Shown: positions 20,893-32,076 of the stretch, one piece after another
Numbering within the stretch: the stretch's first letter is position 1
How the letters are laid out: each line of letters starts with the position of its first letter
Origin: Fagopyrum homotropicum
Lineage: Eukaryota > Streptophyta > Magnoliopsida > Caryophyllales > Polygonaceae
Reading direction: 5' to 3'
NCBI GenBank assembly: GCA_033239125.1
Contig: BSWB01000008.1
Location: 16,646,001 to 16,710,000 of the forward strand
Length of the DNA: 64,000 nt
Notes under the pieces: model-generated
The model's database searches: none
What the model saw: the letters and a program-made list of their open reading frames with translations, nothing else
What the model was told of the DNA's origin: nothing
Position numbers and translations under genes: made by a program

Positions 20893-23455
20893 TGTAATAC
20901 CCGGAAAATTTAAATTCCGTTTATGATCCGATCAAACAGGATTCCGATCCGCTAACCTTTCTTAATTTTAAATAATATTACACAATATTAGATTCTATCA
21001 TTTTATGTGACCTTAATTCACATAAAATGATAAATATGTAACCCGAATAGAAATTTCGTATATTTTAAAACTCGAAGAGCGGTTCCGTACGAGTAACGAC
21101 TCACTTTTCAGCCCATCATCTAGCGGGATGAGCAGACCCATCGGAGTAGGCCCATTATACCTAATCAGCCGGCCCACTTATCAACCCTAATCCCCCCCTT
21201 AATTAAAATTTAACCTAATCTAATTAATTCTAACCTAATGAGCAGCAACAACAATCGGCCGTGTCTTTCCCTTCCTCTCTTTGCACGATTGACAGCCATA
21301 GCAGTAGCAACCTCCTCTACGCCGGATCTACCCCGTTTGAATCGGTCAAGTGAGCACCATTTCCCTCCCTTCCTTCCTGAGGCAACCAACCGCCACTGAC
21401 TACCCTTCCTGTCGCACAACAAGGCGAGTTGTCCATCACCGGTCCACCATAGAGAAGCCCGGACGCTACTGTAGTCGTTGCAACATGTGAGGCAGTGTTG
21501 TCTCCTTTCCCTCTCTTTATCCTCTAGCTTCTTGTACACCCTTAACCGCCTAGCCCTCGCTGCACAGCAGGAGAGGGACTTCTACTGCTCTGTGGCTATC
21601 GCAAGCCCCGCCTTCACGAGCCCTCCTTCTCGCCTCGTCAGGGGGCTACACGGACCACTCGACCCAATAAGACAGGATTGGTGAGCCCTCTGCACTCCAA
21701 CCTTCAGATTCATTGTACTGTTTTAATAATTGCAGCAACATAGATGTAGTTGTTGTAAGATGTTGAGGGGGCTGAGTTGGGAGTGAATTAAGAATAGAGT
21801 AGCTTGTCCCTCTTGGTAGCATGGTGAAGTGGTAGAGAGTACTAATGGGTTGTATATATGTATCTTGATTATGTTGAGTTTTGAAGTAGGATCTTCAAGG
21901 TAGGATATGGGTAAAAGAGTGCTGACATGAGACTTGAATCTAGGATCCAAAACCAACCCAAAAATTTCAGTTTTATGAGCTGAAACTACTGACTTTGATC
22001 CCGTATTTGGATATCTTAGATCGAACATCCACCGTTAAATTTTTGATATATTGTAGATAGAAATATGTAGTTTACTGTGTTAAACTTTGAGAGAAAGTTA
22101 ACGGTCAGATTAGAACATATGAGGACTCAAAGTAGGACAAATGGGTTGTTTTTACAGTAGTGGAAAATTGGCTAAGTATGGGAACTTCAGCTTTTATTCC
22201 AACTTTTGAGGTTTATGGGAGAGTTATGGTTGAGTATTTTTGAGACATCTTTACCCCTATGTTTAGTATGCATATCATAGAGGTTTAGAGTTTTTTTTTC
22301 GGAATTTACATATTTTTATTCGAGCCTCTTATCTTAAGCCAAAGACGGACCTTAGCGACTTTTAAGGAAAACTAGATTTTTGGTTGGCTTTTATAAAACT
22401 TTAGTAAACTAGTTCTTAAGAACTAGATTATGGAAAATGGTTACAAAGGAGATTTGAGAACTAAGTTATGGATTATTTTTGGAGTTTCGGGATCAGGGGT
22501 AAAATAGTGTTTTTACCTTTAGAGGGTATTTCAGTAAATTTCCCCTTATAAGATTGTACATCTTAGAAGTTTGTAATTTCTAAGAGTATGGGACATATTT
22601 TTTTATCCACGTGCCTTGTATGACAGGCGTTTGAGTTCTACGGTTGCAAACCGAGTTGAGATTGAGAGAATTATGATTTGAACCAGGTAAGTCCTTGCGA
22701 CTTACTTAGCCGGTTTCTAGATGTTAGCTGGTTGATAATAGTGGTGCGTGTTGAGTGTTTGATAATTACAACATGCCTAGGAGGACTTTATTATTATCTA
22801 GAGCCCATGTGTATGTATAACGGTCCGTGACATCACTGCCCAGCTGTGACAGGAGACTGGGAGGTTCTCTATACCCAGAACATACAGGTACAAGGTGAGA
22901 TGCATCGGATCCATTCCTGATGGTAACACGGGGGCAGAGGCAAGGTTTGAGAATCCCTCGTGTCACAAAATAAGTATCATTAGTAAGAGTGAATGACCTA
23001 AGTAAAGATAATAAATGGATTGTTTGAAAGCATGATGTGTGTTTACTTTTGCTATGGCGTGTGTGTGTGATATTTCATTTATCTAACTTTTAGATAGCTA
23101 GCTAACGGTTGTTCTGTTGTGTTGTTTAGATTTACCACCGGTTAGAACAACAGCTGAGTGATCCGGAAGTAGTGGTTAGCTGGGTGTCCGTACTCCTTAG
23201 AGTGGGGTTGGATGTTTGCTTTATTTTTTCTTCCTTTCGTTTTAAGACAGTTAGACTTTTATGTTTATTAAGTGTCGTTGGCTGTTAGACGTTGTGTTAC
23301 ATTCATCTCTTTAAAATATCATTTTATGAATTTCGGTTTTTCTTTTTTGTGTCTTGTTGCAAGTTCCTAGTAAAATTGTTGTCAAACTGAGGTCGGGACC
23401 CATTGTGAGGTCATAACCAGTAATATCCCGAGTTTTGAGAATTGGGGGTGTTACA
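20893..23455 (+). mobile_element. 3' LTR of the chromovirus
   Basis: It matches 12922-15488 throughout with scattered substitutions and small indels, ending GGGGGTGTTACA. It is followed by the ATTAT duplication. Confidence 0.93.
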
Positions 23456-23460
23456 ATTAT

Positions 23461-23658
23461 GCCAAAACATAATCCACCCCACCGTGGTGAGGTTAGTCTT
23501 CCACGTAGACTAAGCAATACCCATGCAATGTAATATATGAACAATACAAGTATAAAATCATATATAATATCACGTGATTACTTATAGTAAATCTCATAAG
23601 AGTTCAAAACCAATCCGCGTCAAATATGCTTATAATACTCAAAAGAGTTCAAAATCAA
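23461..23658 (-). mobile_element. LTR-like block copy 2, right part
   Basis: It continues the block interrupted at 12921 and matches 8535-8730: CCCCACCGTGGTGAGG, CTTCCACGTAGACTAAGC, then about two 45-bp repeat units. It ends at ATCAA where the next chromovirus LTR begins. Confidence 0.8.
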
Positions 23659-24167
23659 TGTAACACTCCAAATTCTCATAACTCGTGGAGTTACGGGCAA
23701 GAACCTCACAATGGATTCTGACCTCAGTTTGACAACAACTTTACTAGGATCTTACAACAAGACACAAATGAAGAAAACGAAATTCATAAAGCGATGGTTT
23801 AATTGTTATGAATGAAACAACATACATCTAACAACCAACAAGTACCTAAGTTATTAGAAGTCTAAATCTCATCATACTATAAAGGGAACATGAATATATA
23901 ACCCAAACCCATTCTAGGGAGTACGGAGAGCAGGCTGACCACTACTTCCGAATCATTAAGTTGCTGCTCTAACCTGTAGTAAGTCTAAACAACAAAATAA
24001 ATCAACCGTTAGCTAGCTATCTAAACGTTAGATAAATGAAAATAACACACACACACACAAAATAGCAAAACTAAACACACGTCATGCTTTCAGAGAATCC
24101 ATTTTTATTTTCTTTATTTAGGTCATTCACTCTTACTAATGATACTTATTTTGTGAGACGAGGGATT
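23659..24167 (-). mobile_element. Minus-strand chromovirus 3' LTR, left part
   Basis: TGTAACACTCCAAATTCT marks the LTR 3' terminus read from the minus strand. The interrupted order (CTTACTAATGATACTTATTTTG, then ACGAGGGATT) continues at 53077 with CCCAACCATCAGGAATGG, exactly as in the reverse complement of 14920-15010. Athila-2 is inserted between, duplicating GGATT. Confidence 0.88.
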
Positions 24168-24650
24168 TGTTATGCTAGAGATGTACGACACAAATCGAGG
24201 GCAAGAGTGCCTAGAACTCGTTCGTCCAAAACGTGAACACAAAGTCTTAAATTTATAACTCGATCTAAAATCCTAAACTACCTAGCAAAACCAACAGTGT
24301 ACGGATCGTTATGTAGGAAGGAAAGTATTCTCAGGTTGACCACAAGGACAGAAGTGAAATCAAGTCATTCAATGATGATGTATAGTGCAAATCTAAACTA
24401 AGATGAGATGAGGAATAAAGAAAGTGCAAAACACAATATTTTTGGTTGGTTTTGGGTTATCAACAAGGATCACAAATATACCAACACAAACAAGCAAACA
24501 ACACAACAAACACGAGGATAGGTGATAAGAGGTAAGAAATGCGGATTCTAGAGATTCGGAATTCTGATTATGACAATGGACTCATGCTTCTAAAGATCAA
24601 AGGAAAGCTGTTGTTGTTCGGAGTTGGGCGATTCTCTAATGGGAGCAATT

Positions 24651-24905
24651 ACCGGGTAAGTCTCATGCTCCACTAGTCTCGCACCTAAGGTCCTATTACC
24701 GGGTAAGTCTCAAGGAACCAAAGGACAGGAATTCTCTGGCCACTACCTAAGGGTCAAACCCCTCCTTACCGGGTAAATCTCGGAATAGATAAGTCTTAGG
24801 CAACGATCCTAGCACACTCAATCCAATAGCGGCTTTTTTGGCTCACTACTACCTAGAGTTCATCATCTTATGTATATAAGAGAGGAAATTATCGGGTAAG
24901 TCTCA
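24651..24905 (-). repeat. Four-copy ACCGGGTAAGTCTCA array, Athila-2 3' LTR
   Basis: Copies start at 24651, 24698, 24768 (GGGTAAATCTC) and 24891 (ATCGGG), giving steps of 47, 70 and 123. On the element's sense strand the unit is TGAGACTTACCCGGT. Confidence 0.9.
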
Positions 24906-25026
24906 TTCCTCAAAAAGGTTGCTAACATTAGGTCACCCTAAGCTAGATTAGGTTCAACAAACACTAGGTTTCCAACACATCTACATCCTAACATCCAAAT
25001 TTATCAATATAAGTAGAACAGAACAA

Positions 25027-25084
25027 AACCACGGGTGGATCATGGAAACCACGGCCATGGAAACATGAAGAACAGGCCGTGGTT
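25027..25084. repeat. CCACGGCCGTGG palindrome block, Athila-2 3' LTR
   Basis: The half-site CCACGG, the core CCACGGCCATGG (25049-25060, one change from a perfect palindrome) and the half-site CCGTGG occur in order. The 5' LTR copy (40934-40945) is perfect. Confidence 0.9.
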
Positions 25085-25854
25085 TGGGTCTGAGTTTAGG
25101 TTTCGAACACAAATCTATCCTAAGCTAACATGCAAGTCCATACAATCATAGTCCAAAGCATAAACATCATTCCTTCACTCTAGAATCACATCTACTCAGC
25201 CAACAACAAACATTTCTAGACCAAACTTCATAAATAAAGCATGCTTGCAAGTCATGGCTAGATAATGAAGAATAAACCAAAGACATTACAAGCTAGAATA
25301 GAAGTTACCAAGTCTTACAAAGGCTTCAAGAGCTGCTCCAAGTTGTCAACAATGGAAACCTCACTCAAAACCACTCAAATCTCACTACAAAACTAAAATC
25401 TACACTAACCTCTCCCAAGAACACCCACAAGGGTGCTTAGAAGAGAAGCTACAATGGAAGAGTGTTGGAGAAGAGCTATCGGAAAAAGGAAAAAGGTGAG
25501 GAAGAAGATCCAAAATACAGCCTGCAACATCACTTAAGTACTTCCACAAAAGCAAGGGTCGGACAATATGGTCTTTTGTGTTCTCCTTTTCTCCTAGCTT
25601 GCTCCTTAAGGAGTCCAGATGTGTGCCACCACAAGGAACGATCCTCGAATGTATCGATTCAGTCCAAGATCTCCCCAAAATACCTACAAAACCGACAAAA
25701 GCTCGTGTAGACGTCTATTTCGACAATATGGATGAGTTAAGCGTAAAAGTCACGAACTAATGCGGAAACATGCATGAGTGGAAAGGAAAACTATCTAAAA
25801 GTGTGCCTAAACTAGTATCATAAATCATGTCATCAAAATACCCCACACTTGCCA

Positions 25855-25874
25855 CTTGCTCGTCCCCGAGCAAG
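25855..25874 (-). promoter_or_regulatory. TCCC-loop hairpin beside the polypurine tract (Athila-2)
   Basis: CTTGCTCG and CGAGCAAG flank TCCC. Equivalent hairpins are at 29244-29263 and 42979-42998 with paired base changes. Confidence 0.85.
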
Positions 25875-26339
25875 GTCCAACTATAGGCTACGAGATGGCA
25901 TGGTTTATGAATGCGTAAAATGGAAAATATTTTTGGAAATTGTGCTTCTAAAGATGGAACACAATCATAGTGATGTTTCATGGAAAAGGACAAGAAATCA
26001 TGTATTAAATGAATGAAGACACAGAAAGACAATCATACTTAACTCGAAAGCATGCATGAAAGGTAAAAATGATGAAGTCAAGATGATCATGAGAGCATCC
26101 AATCTAGATCACTAAGTCATACACATATGCAAATAGGTCATAAGGACTTAGGAAATAAGAGGCTAAGAAACGTGATGATAAGGTGGGAATATTCTAAGGT
26201 CATGTGGTGCAAGTCCGGGAAAGGAACTAAACAACCACAACTACACATTTATACTTCATCCACCAAAGTGTATTTTTTCTCCTTCTTTTCTTTCTTTTCT
26301 TTTCTTTTTCTTTTTCATTTTCTTTCACTTATTTTTGAG

Positions 26340-26510
26340 ACAATGACATTGGTGTACAAAAGACGAAACCTTGGTGTTTAGCGGACCTCGGGATTTTTCC
26401 GAGGTGCCTCACACCGGGCACACATACCAAGGCTCGTTAGGACATTCGGTTTATCCAACTTTGGCAAGACACAAACACCTAATTATGTGAATGGTGCCGA
26501 GTTACTCGTC
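26340..26510 (-). other. Conserved noncoding block (Athila-2)
   Basis: It includes a CCTCGGG...CCGAGG hairpin, a GTGCC...GGCAC hairpin and a stretch of about 53 bases ending ATGGTGCCGAGTTACTC that is almost identical in Athila-1 (29839-29891) and Athila-3 (43568-43620). Confidence 0.85.
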
Positions 26511-27109
26511 ATCAAAACAAAAGTCCCCAAATCTATATTTTTTTCTACATTTTTCACAACACATTCAGCACTTCATTCACAACATTCATACACCAACTTC
26601 ACCACCCCATACTTGCTTTTCATACACTCAACACACTAGCATGCTCCTATTTCCGGATGGGTCAAAAGAGGTCAAATTTCATATCAAGTGAGGTGCTCAA
26701 ACAACATGATCAAGATGAGAAGAAGAGAGATGAATTGCCTTAATCATTCCTAGATGATGTACAAGAACTAGCATATAATTTCGACTATCAATTCTCAATC
26801 CAATCAAGACAAGCATCATAATCACAATTCATGCGTAGGATTCAAGAGAATTATTTCAAGTCCACATATGCATAAATCCATTCAACACACAAGGCCATCC
26901 ATAGCCAATTCACAAAACAAACTCATCATAAGGGTCATATCCAAACCTAAAAGCACAAAAATTTTAAATTTTTTTATTTTTTTGGAATTTTTGAAATATA
27001 TATGTACAATGCAAAACATGAAAAGAAACGTGTGACAATAAAATGAAACTATCCTAGATGTGATCATGCCATGCTAAGAATCATGAAAACCCTACCCCAT
27101 ACTTATAAT

Positions 27110-27127
27110 CACATTGTCCCCAATGTG
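27110..27127 (-). promoter_or_regulatory. Second TCCC-loop hairpin (Athila-2)
   Basis: CACATTG and CAATGTG flank TCCC, next to CCCCATACTT, a polypurine-like tract on the minus strand. Confidence 0.75.
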
Positions 27128-27864
27128 CAAATCAAGTAAAAAAGTGAAAGAGGATCTCATAATGTAAAAATGTAGTGTTTTCGGTATTTTGGTTCACTCA
27201 TGTGGAGTGGTGGTGATGGATGATCAATCAAACATGGTAGAGAGCTCTTCATAGTCATTCCGGCGTCGAGACCCGCGCCAAGGTGAATGCGAGATGGGAG
27301 CTCTTCCACCCCTCAAAGACACCTTATGATGTCCAAGTCTCACGTCCGCTCCACCCATGGTTGAAAACGGGGTCATCATCATCAACTCGCCATGCAAGGC
27401 TTCCTTATTGTTACGCTAAGAACGTGTCCACGCAATAAGCTTTAAATTTATAACTCGTTATATTTCTCCTAACTCCTAGCGAACCCGCAGTGTACGGGAC
27501 GTTTATAGTAGGGATAAGATTCCGAGGTCGAACACAAAGACTGAGGTGAGATTGATTCGATTAGTGATTAAGTTTAGTGAAGATCTAGGCTTAAGAAAAG
27601 AGAAAGAAATAAAGAAATGAAAATCTCAATGTTTTTGGTTGGTTTTTAGGTGATCAATCAAGGATCAAAAATCATGCAAAGTGAACAATCAACTAAGCTA
27701 ACAACACGAATAAACAAGCAAACAAGAGATAGGCAATCAAAGAGAGAAAAAGCGGATTCTAGGGGTTGAAAATTCCGGTTATGGCATAAGACTCAAGCTA
27801 TCTAGTCATTCCTTGGATTAACTATAATATGTTGGGAGTGAGTGTTTCTAGATTGGGATCAATC

Positions 27865-28110
27865 ACCGGGTAGGTCTCATGGTCCACTAGTCCGTTCCTA
27901 AGGTCCCATCACCGGGTAAGTCTCAAAGAGCCTAAGGAATGGAATTCTACACAAACCGGATTGTCACCTAGGGATCTAACATATCCTCACCGGTTAAGTC
28001 CTAAACAACTATCCTAGCACACTTAGTCCAATGGCGGCTTATGAGGCTCACCACTACCTAGAGTTTATCATCTTTGGAATCTAAGAGCAAGAATCACCGG
28101 GTAGGTCTCT
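27865..28110 (-). repeat. Four-copy ACCGGGTAAGTCTCA array, Athila-1 3' LTR
   Basis: Copies start at 27865 (GGTAGGT variant), 27911, 27989 (cut by the 15-bp loss) and 28096. Without the loss the steps are 46, 78 and 122, as in the 5' LTR. Confidence 0.88.
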
Positions 28111-28230
28111 TCTAACACTTAGTTGCTAACACTAGGTCACCCTAGGATAGATTTAACTCAACAAACACTAGGATTTCAACATTCTAACAATCTAGAACTT
28201 AGATCCATCAAATCAAACGAACCAGGCAAA

Positions 28231-28295
28231 CCACGGGCTGTTCTACCACTTCCACGGCCGTGGACTGGCAAGAACAAACCGTGGACTACAGCAGT
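28231..28295. repeat. CCACGGCCGTGG block, Athila-1 3' LTR, first
   Basis: CCACGGG, then the perfect core at 28252-28263, then CCGTGG. The same block is at 37627-37682 in the 5' LTR. Confidence 0.95.
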
Positions 28296-28849
28296 GACTT
28301 TGTTCGAGCAAATGAATCATCCAAGGGTAAATCTAAGTCCATCCTATCATAGTCCTAGCCATAACCATTCTTTCCTTACCCTAGAATCGCATCTATTTAG
28401 CCTACAACATACATCATCACAATCGAAATCATCAAACATAAAATCATGGCTTCCATTTGCAAGATAATGAAGAGAAAGAGATGAACAAGTGAAGCAATAA
28501 AAACCAAGCTGAAAATGAGATTAGATAAACTCACAACCCTTCAAAAGAAGGTTTAATCGATTCTTACAACTCTAGAAATCGATTCCGAAAATCTTCACTA
28601 CAAAACTTATCCAAGACTAGCAATGGTGTGTTCTTCTTTTCTTCTCCAATGGAGCTTCCTCCTCCTCCAATGGTAGCTTCTCCCAAGGGAATCTTCTTGT
28701 TGAGAGTATGGGAGAGAATGTGGATTTGATTGGATGATGGGGAATTCAAAGATGCCTTCTCTCAGCCTTGCAGGACCACTTTTATACTACAACCTTGCTA
28801 GAGTTGGCCATGAGATCGTGGCACAACTGTCACAACCGCCTGGCAAAAA

Positions 28850-28895
28850 CCACGGTTGGTTTCCACGGCCGTGGTCCCTCCAGTGACCGTGGTTT
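28850..28895. repeat. CCACGGCCGTGG block, Athila-1 3' LTR, second
   Basis: CCACGG, the perfect core at 28863-28874, then CCGTGG. Its 5' LTR counterpart has the core at 38260-38271. Confidence 0.95.
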
Positions 28896-29223
28896 TGGTG
28901 TTCCTGCACTATATGGATCATCAAGCCACAATTTGGTGCATGACATGCATCAACAAGGTCCCATGGGTCTTCCTTAGCCTCTAGCTTGCATCCTAATGAG
29001 TCCGAGGGTGTGTCATCTTGATGAACGATCCTCAAACGTATCGTTTCAGCTCCTAAATCTCCCAAAATACCTACAAAGCAATGCAAAAGTCCGTGTAGAC
29101 GTCTATCTCGACAAAATACGTGAATTGAGTGCAAACGTCGTGAACTAGTGCTAAACCATGTATGAATGAGTGAGGAATCTATCTAAATAAGTGTCTAATC
29201 CTAAGTCATAAATCGTGTTACCA

Positions 29224-29263
29224 AAAATACCCCATACTTAAGGTTTGCTCGTCCCCGAGCAAA
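29224..29263 (-). promoter_or_regulatory. Polypurine tract and hairpin of Athila-1
   Basis: AAAATACCCCATACTTAAGG (minus strand purine-rich, with TATGGGG) abuts the 3' LTR. The hairpin TTTGCTCG-TCCC-CGAGCAAA follows at 29244-29263. Confidence 0.8.
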
Positions 29264-30835
29264 TTCTCAACTATAGACTAAGAGATGACATGATTTATGC
29301 ATGCAGAAAAATGGCAAAATCTTTTTGGAGTTGTGCTTCTAATATTAGATCACCTTCATAGTCATGTTTCATGGCAATGGACAAGCAATCATGCATCAAA
29401 CAAGTGAAGGCATGGAAAGACAATTGTACTTAACTCGAAAGCATGCATGAAACGTAAAAAATGAAGAAGTCAAGATGATCAAGAGCATATCCAATCTAGA
29501 TTACTAAGTCTTACACACATGCAAATAGGTCATAAGAGCTTGTGAGATAAAAGGCCAAGAAACGTTGTGATTAGGTGGGGATTTTTCTAGGCTATTTGAT
29601 GCTAATCCGGGAATGGAACTAACTCCACAATTTTGTCTTCGATCAACTTCCCACAAGTGTATATTTTCTCCATCTTTTCATTATTTTCTTTTCTTTTTCA
29701 CTTATTTTTGAGACAATGGCATTGGTGTACAAAAGCCAAAACCTTGGTGATTAGCCGTCCTCGGGCTTTTTCTATTTTTCGAGGTGCATCCACACCGGGC
29801 ACACATACCAAAGCTCGTTAGGACTATTGGTTTATTTGACTTTGGCAAGGCACAAACACCCGATCATGTGAATGGTGCCGAGTTACTCGTCATTTAAACC
29901 AACGTCCCCAAACCTATATTTTTGTCTACACTTTCACAACAAATTCAACACTTTATTTCATAACATTCATCCATCAACAACTTCACCCCACACTTGCTTT
30001 TCACACACTCAACACACTAACATGCTCCTATTCCCGGATGGGTCAAAAGAGGTTAAATTTATATCAATTGAGGTGCTCAAACATCATGATCAAGATGAGA
30101 ATTAGAGAAAGATGAATTGCCTCATTCATTCCTAGATGATGTGCAAGAACTAGCATGTAATTTCGACTTTCAATACTCAATCCAATCAAGGCAAACATCA
30201 TGATCACAAATCATTCATGGGATTCAAGATAAGTACTTCAAGTCCATATATGCATTCATCAATTTAACACATAAGGCCATCCATAGCCAAACCATATGAC
30301 AAGATTAATCATTAGGGTCATATCCAAGCCTAGAAAGCACAATTTTTTTTAAAATTTTCTGATTTTTTGGATTTTTCGAAATATCTATGTAAAATGCAAG
30401 ACATGATGAAACATGTGACTAAAAGAAACTACCCTAGGTGCTACTCATGCAAAAGATCATGCAAACCCTACCCCATACTTAGAAACGCATTGTCCCCAAT
30501 GTGGCATTCAAGTAAAGAAGAATGAAAGAGGGTTCTCATAATATAAAAATGGTTTGCTTGGGTATTTGGGATTCCTCAAGTGGATTGATGGGTGATGATC
30601 CTATCAACAATGGTAGAGAGCTCTAAGTGTTCATCAAGGCGTCGGGACCCGCACTAGGCACCACTAGCCGTCCAAGTTCCGCGTCCGCTCCACCCATAAT
30701 TGATGAGGGACTCATCATCATCATTCACATGCCATGCAAGGCTTCCATGCTACCAAGACTCTAGCACACAACAAGGCACACCAAACACACAAAAACAGAA
30801 AAATCAAAAACAAAAACAAAAACGAAAAGGGAAAG
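29264..30835 (-). other. Athila-1 3' noncoding region
   Basis: No ORF is supported. The conserved block is at 29711-29891, and the second polypurine-like tract and hairpin at 30471-30503 (CGCATTG-TCCC-CAATGTG). A CAAAAA-rich patch lies at 30790-30825. The rest is AT-rich and aligns loosely with 25836-27408. Confidence 0.8.
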
Positions 30836-30900
30836 ATGTTACCAATGGGTTGCCTCCCATCAAGCGCTTCTTTAAGGTCATTAGCTTGACCATACTCGGG
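30836..30900 (-). other. Conserved post-pol block (Athila-1)
   Basis: GGGTTGCCTCCCATCAAGCG and TTTAAGGTCATTAGCTTGAC sit just downstream of the integrase stop. Equivalent blocks are at 38721-38783 and 46353-46406. The block contains AAGCGCTT and CTTGGG...CCCAAG-type dyads in its relatives. Confidence 0.8.
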
Positions 30901-30906
30901 GGCGTC

Positions 30907-32064
30907 TCATTCTAGGTGAAGTAGGGCAATCATGTCCACCGGAGCTCCCGGGATATACTTCTTCAACCGGTGCCCATTCACCTTGAAATCTCCACAATCC
31001 TCCCCTCCTGTCTCAATTGCTCCATGGGGAAAGATCTTCTTCACCACATAAGACCCGGTCCATCTTGACTTTAGCTTTCCGGGGAAGAGCCGAAGCCTTG
31101 AGTTGAAAAGAAGGACAAGGTTGCCTTCACTCAACTCCTTTGGGATGAGGCGTTTGTCATGCCACCGTTTGGTCCTCTCCTTGTAGATCCGGGCATTTTC
31201 GTAAGCATCCAAACGGATCTCCTCAAGAGCGTTCATATCAAGCAACCTCTTCTCTCTGGCCTCCTTGTGGTCAAAATTTAGCCACTTAATGGCCCAATAA
31301 GCTCTATGCTCCATCTCTACCGGAAGGTGGCAAGACTTGCCATAGACTAACTTGTAAGGAGTGGTGCTAATTGGTGTCTTGAAGGCGGTTCTATATGCCC
31401 ACAAGACATCATCGAGCTTCATAGCCCAATCTTTTCTCGTCCTAGAGACCGTCTTCTCAAAAATTCCCTTTATCTCCCGGTTGGAGATTTCTACTTGGCC
31501 ACTAGTTTGGGGATGGTAAGGTGTTGCCACCTTATGAGTCACCCCATACTTAGCCAAAAGTGCTCCAAAGTTCCTATTGGTGAAGTGCTTCTCTCCATCA
31601 CTTATGATCACCCTTGGTGTTCCAAACCTAGGGAAGATCACTCGGTTGAAGAACCACGCCACAACCTTGGCATCATTTGTTGGAGAGGCGATTGCCTCCA
31701 CCCATCTCGAAACATAGTCAACCGCCAATAGGATGTAGAGGTTGCCACAAGAAGAGGGGAATAGTCCCATGAAGTCCACACCCCACACGTCAAATATCTC
31801 CACCTCTTGTATGTTGTTCAAGGGCATCTCATTCCTCCTTGAGATGTTGCCCGTCCTTTGGCAAGCATCACAAGCTACCACAAAGCTTTGCACATCCTTG
31901 AACAAGGTTGGCCAAAAGAAACCCGATTGCAACACCTTAGCACATGTCTTGTGTGAGCTAGCATGCCCGCCACATGGCAAGGAATGACAATGACGGATCA
32001 CACTCTCCACCTCATCGTCCGGTATGCATCTTCTAAAGACTCCATCCGGCCCTCTTTTGAACAA
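30907..32064 (-). CDS. pol: Athila-1 integrase (385 residues open)
   Basis: Integrase inserts the DNA copy into the genome. The zinc domain is complete: His27, His34, Cys65, Cys68 (SLPCGGHASSHK...CDACQ). The catalytic triad is Asp97 (WGVDFMG), Asp156 (IISDGEKHF) and Glu192 (TSGQVE), giving the exact DD35E spacing. A C-terminal basic domain follows (KGRTKRWHD-like region, LKSRWTGSYVVKKIFPHGAIE). It is in the same frame as the RNase H ORF upstream, separated by TAG at 32077-32079, where relatives have Trp (Athila-3 reads YYWDEP here). The wording of the core (FDVWGVDFMG, VSRWVEAIASPTNDA) is typical of Athila. Confidence 0.93.
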   Translation of the reverse strand: MFKRGPDGVFRRCIPDDEVESVIRHCHSLPCGGHASSHKTCAKVLQSGFFWPTLFKDVQSFVVACDACQRTGNISRRNEMPLNNIQEVEIFDVWGVDFMGLFPSSCGNLYILLAVDYVSRWVEAIASPTNDAKVVAWFFNRVIFPRFGTPRVIISDGEKHFTNRNFGALLAKYGVTHKVATPYHPQTSGQVEISNREIKGIFEKTVSRTRKDWAMKLDDVLWAYRTAFKTPISTTPYKLVYGKSCHLPVEMEHRAYWAIKWLNFDHKEAREKRLLDMNALEEIRLDAYENARIYKERTKRWHDKRLIPKELSEGNLVLLFNSRLRLFPGKLKSRWTGSYVVKKIFPHGAIETGGEDCGDFKVNGHRLKKYIPGAPVDMIALLHLE

Positions 32065-32076
32065 AAGTGGTTCAGT

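Larger units (their letters stand above)
12922..23455 (+). mobile_element. Full-length chromovirus (Tekay/Del-like), 10.5 kb
   Basis: LTRs of 2567 and 2563 bp bound a 5404-bp interior in the order leader, gag, protease, RT, RNase H, integrase, chromodomain, polypurine tract. The five bases ATTAT occur at 12917-12921 and 23456-23460 as a target-site duplication, and the unfilled site exists at 8526-8537. The chromodomain at the integrase end defines the chromovirus clade; long LTRs and the initiator-Met primer site fit the Tekay/Del lineage. All main frames carry stops, and several catalytic residues are changed, so this copy is dead. The two LTRs are clearly alike but have many scattered differences, so it is older than Athila-3. 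Confidence 0.93.
24168..25835 (-). mobile_element. Athila-2 3' LTR (1668 bp)
   Basis: It contains the CCCGCAGTGTACGG-type box (24293-24306, drifted), a four-copy ACCGGGTAAGTCTCA array and a palindrome block at 25027-25084. Against the 5' LTR it lacks about 150 bp (present at 52655-52808), including a second palindrome block. ORFs within it are not conserved. Confidence 0.9.
25836..27408 (-). other. Athila-2 3' noncoding region
   Basis: No ORF is supported. It contains, from the LTR inward: the polypurine tract (AAAATACCCCACACTT read in reverse), a hairpin at 25855-25874, a conserved block at 26340-26510, and a second polypurine-like tract plus hairpin at 27095-27127. The same four parts occur at the same distances in Athila-1 and Athila-3. 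Confidence 0.85.
27409..29223 (-). mobile_element. Athila-1 3' LTR (1815 bp)
   Basis: It runs from TGTTACGCTAAG to CGTGTTACCA in plus-strand reading. It is nearly identical to the 5' LTR except for a 15-bp loss near 27993 and scattered substitutions. Two palindrome blocks (28231-28295, 28850-28895) and the four-copy array lie in it. Confidence 0.95.
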
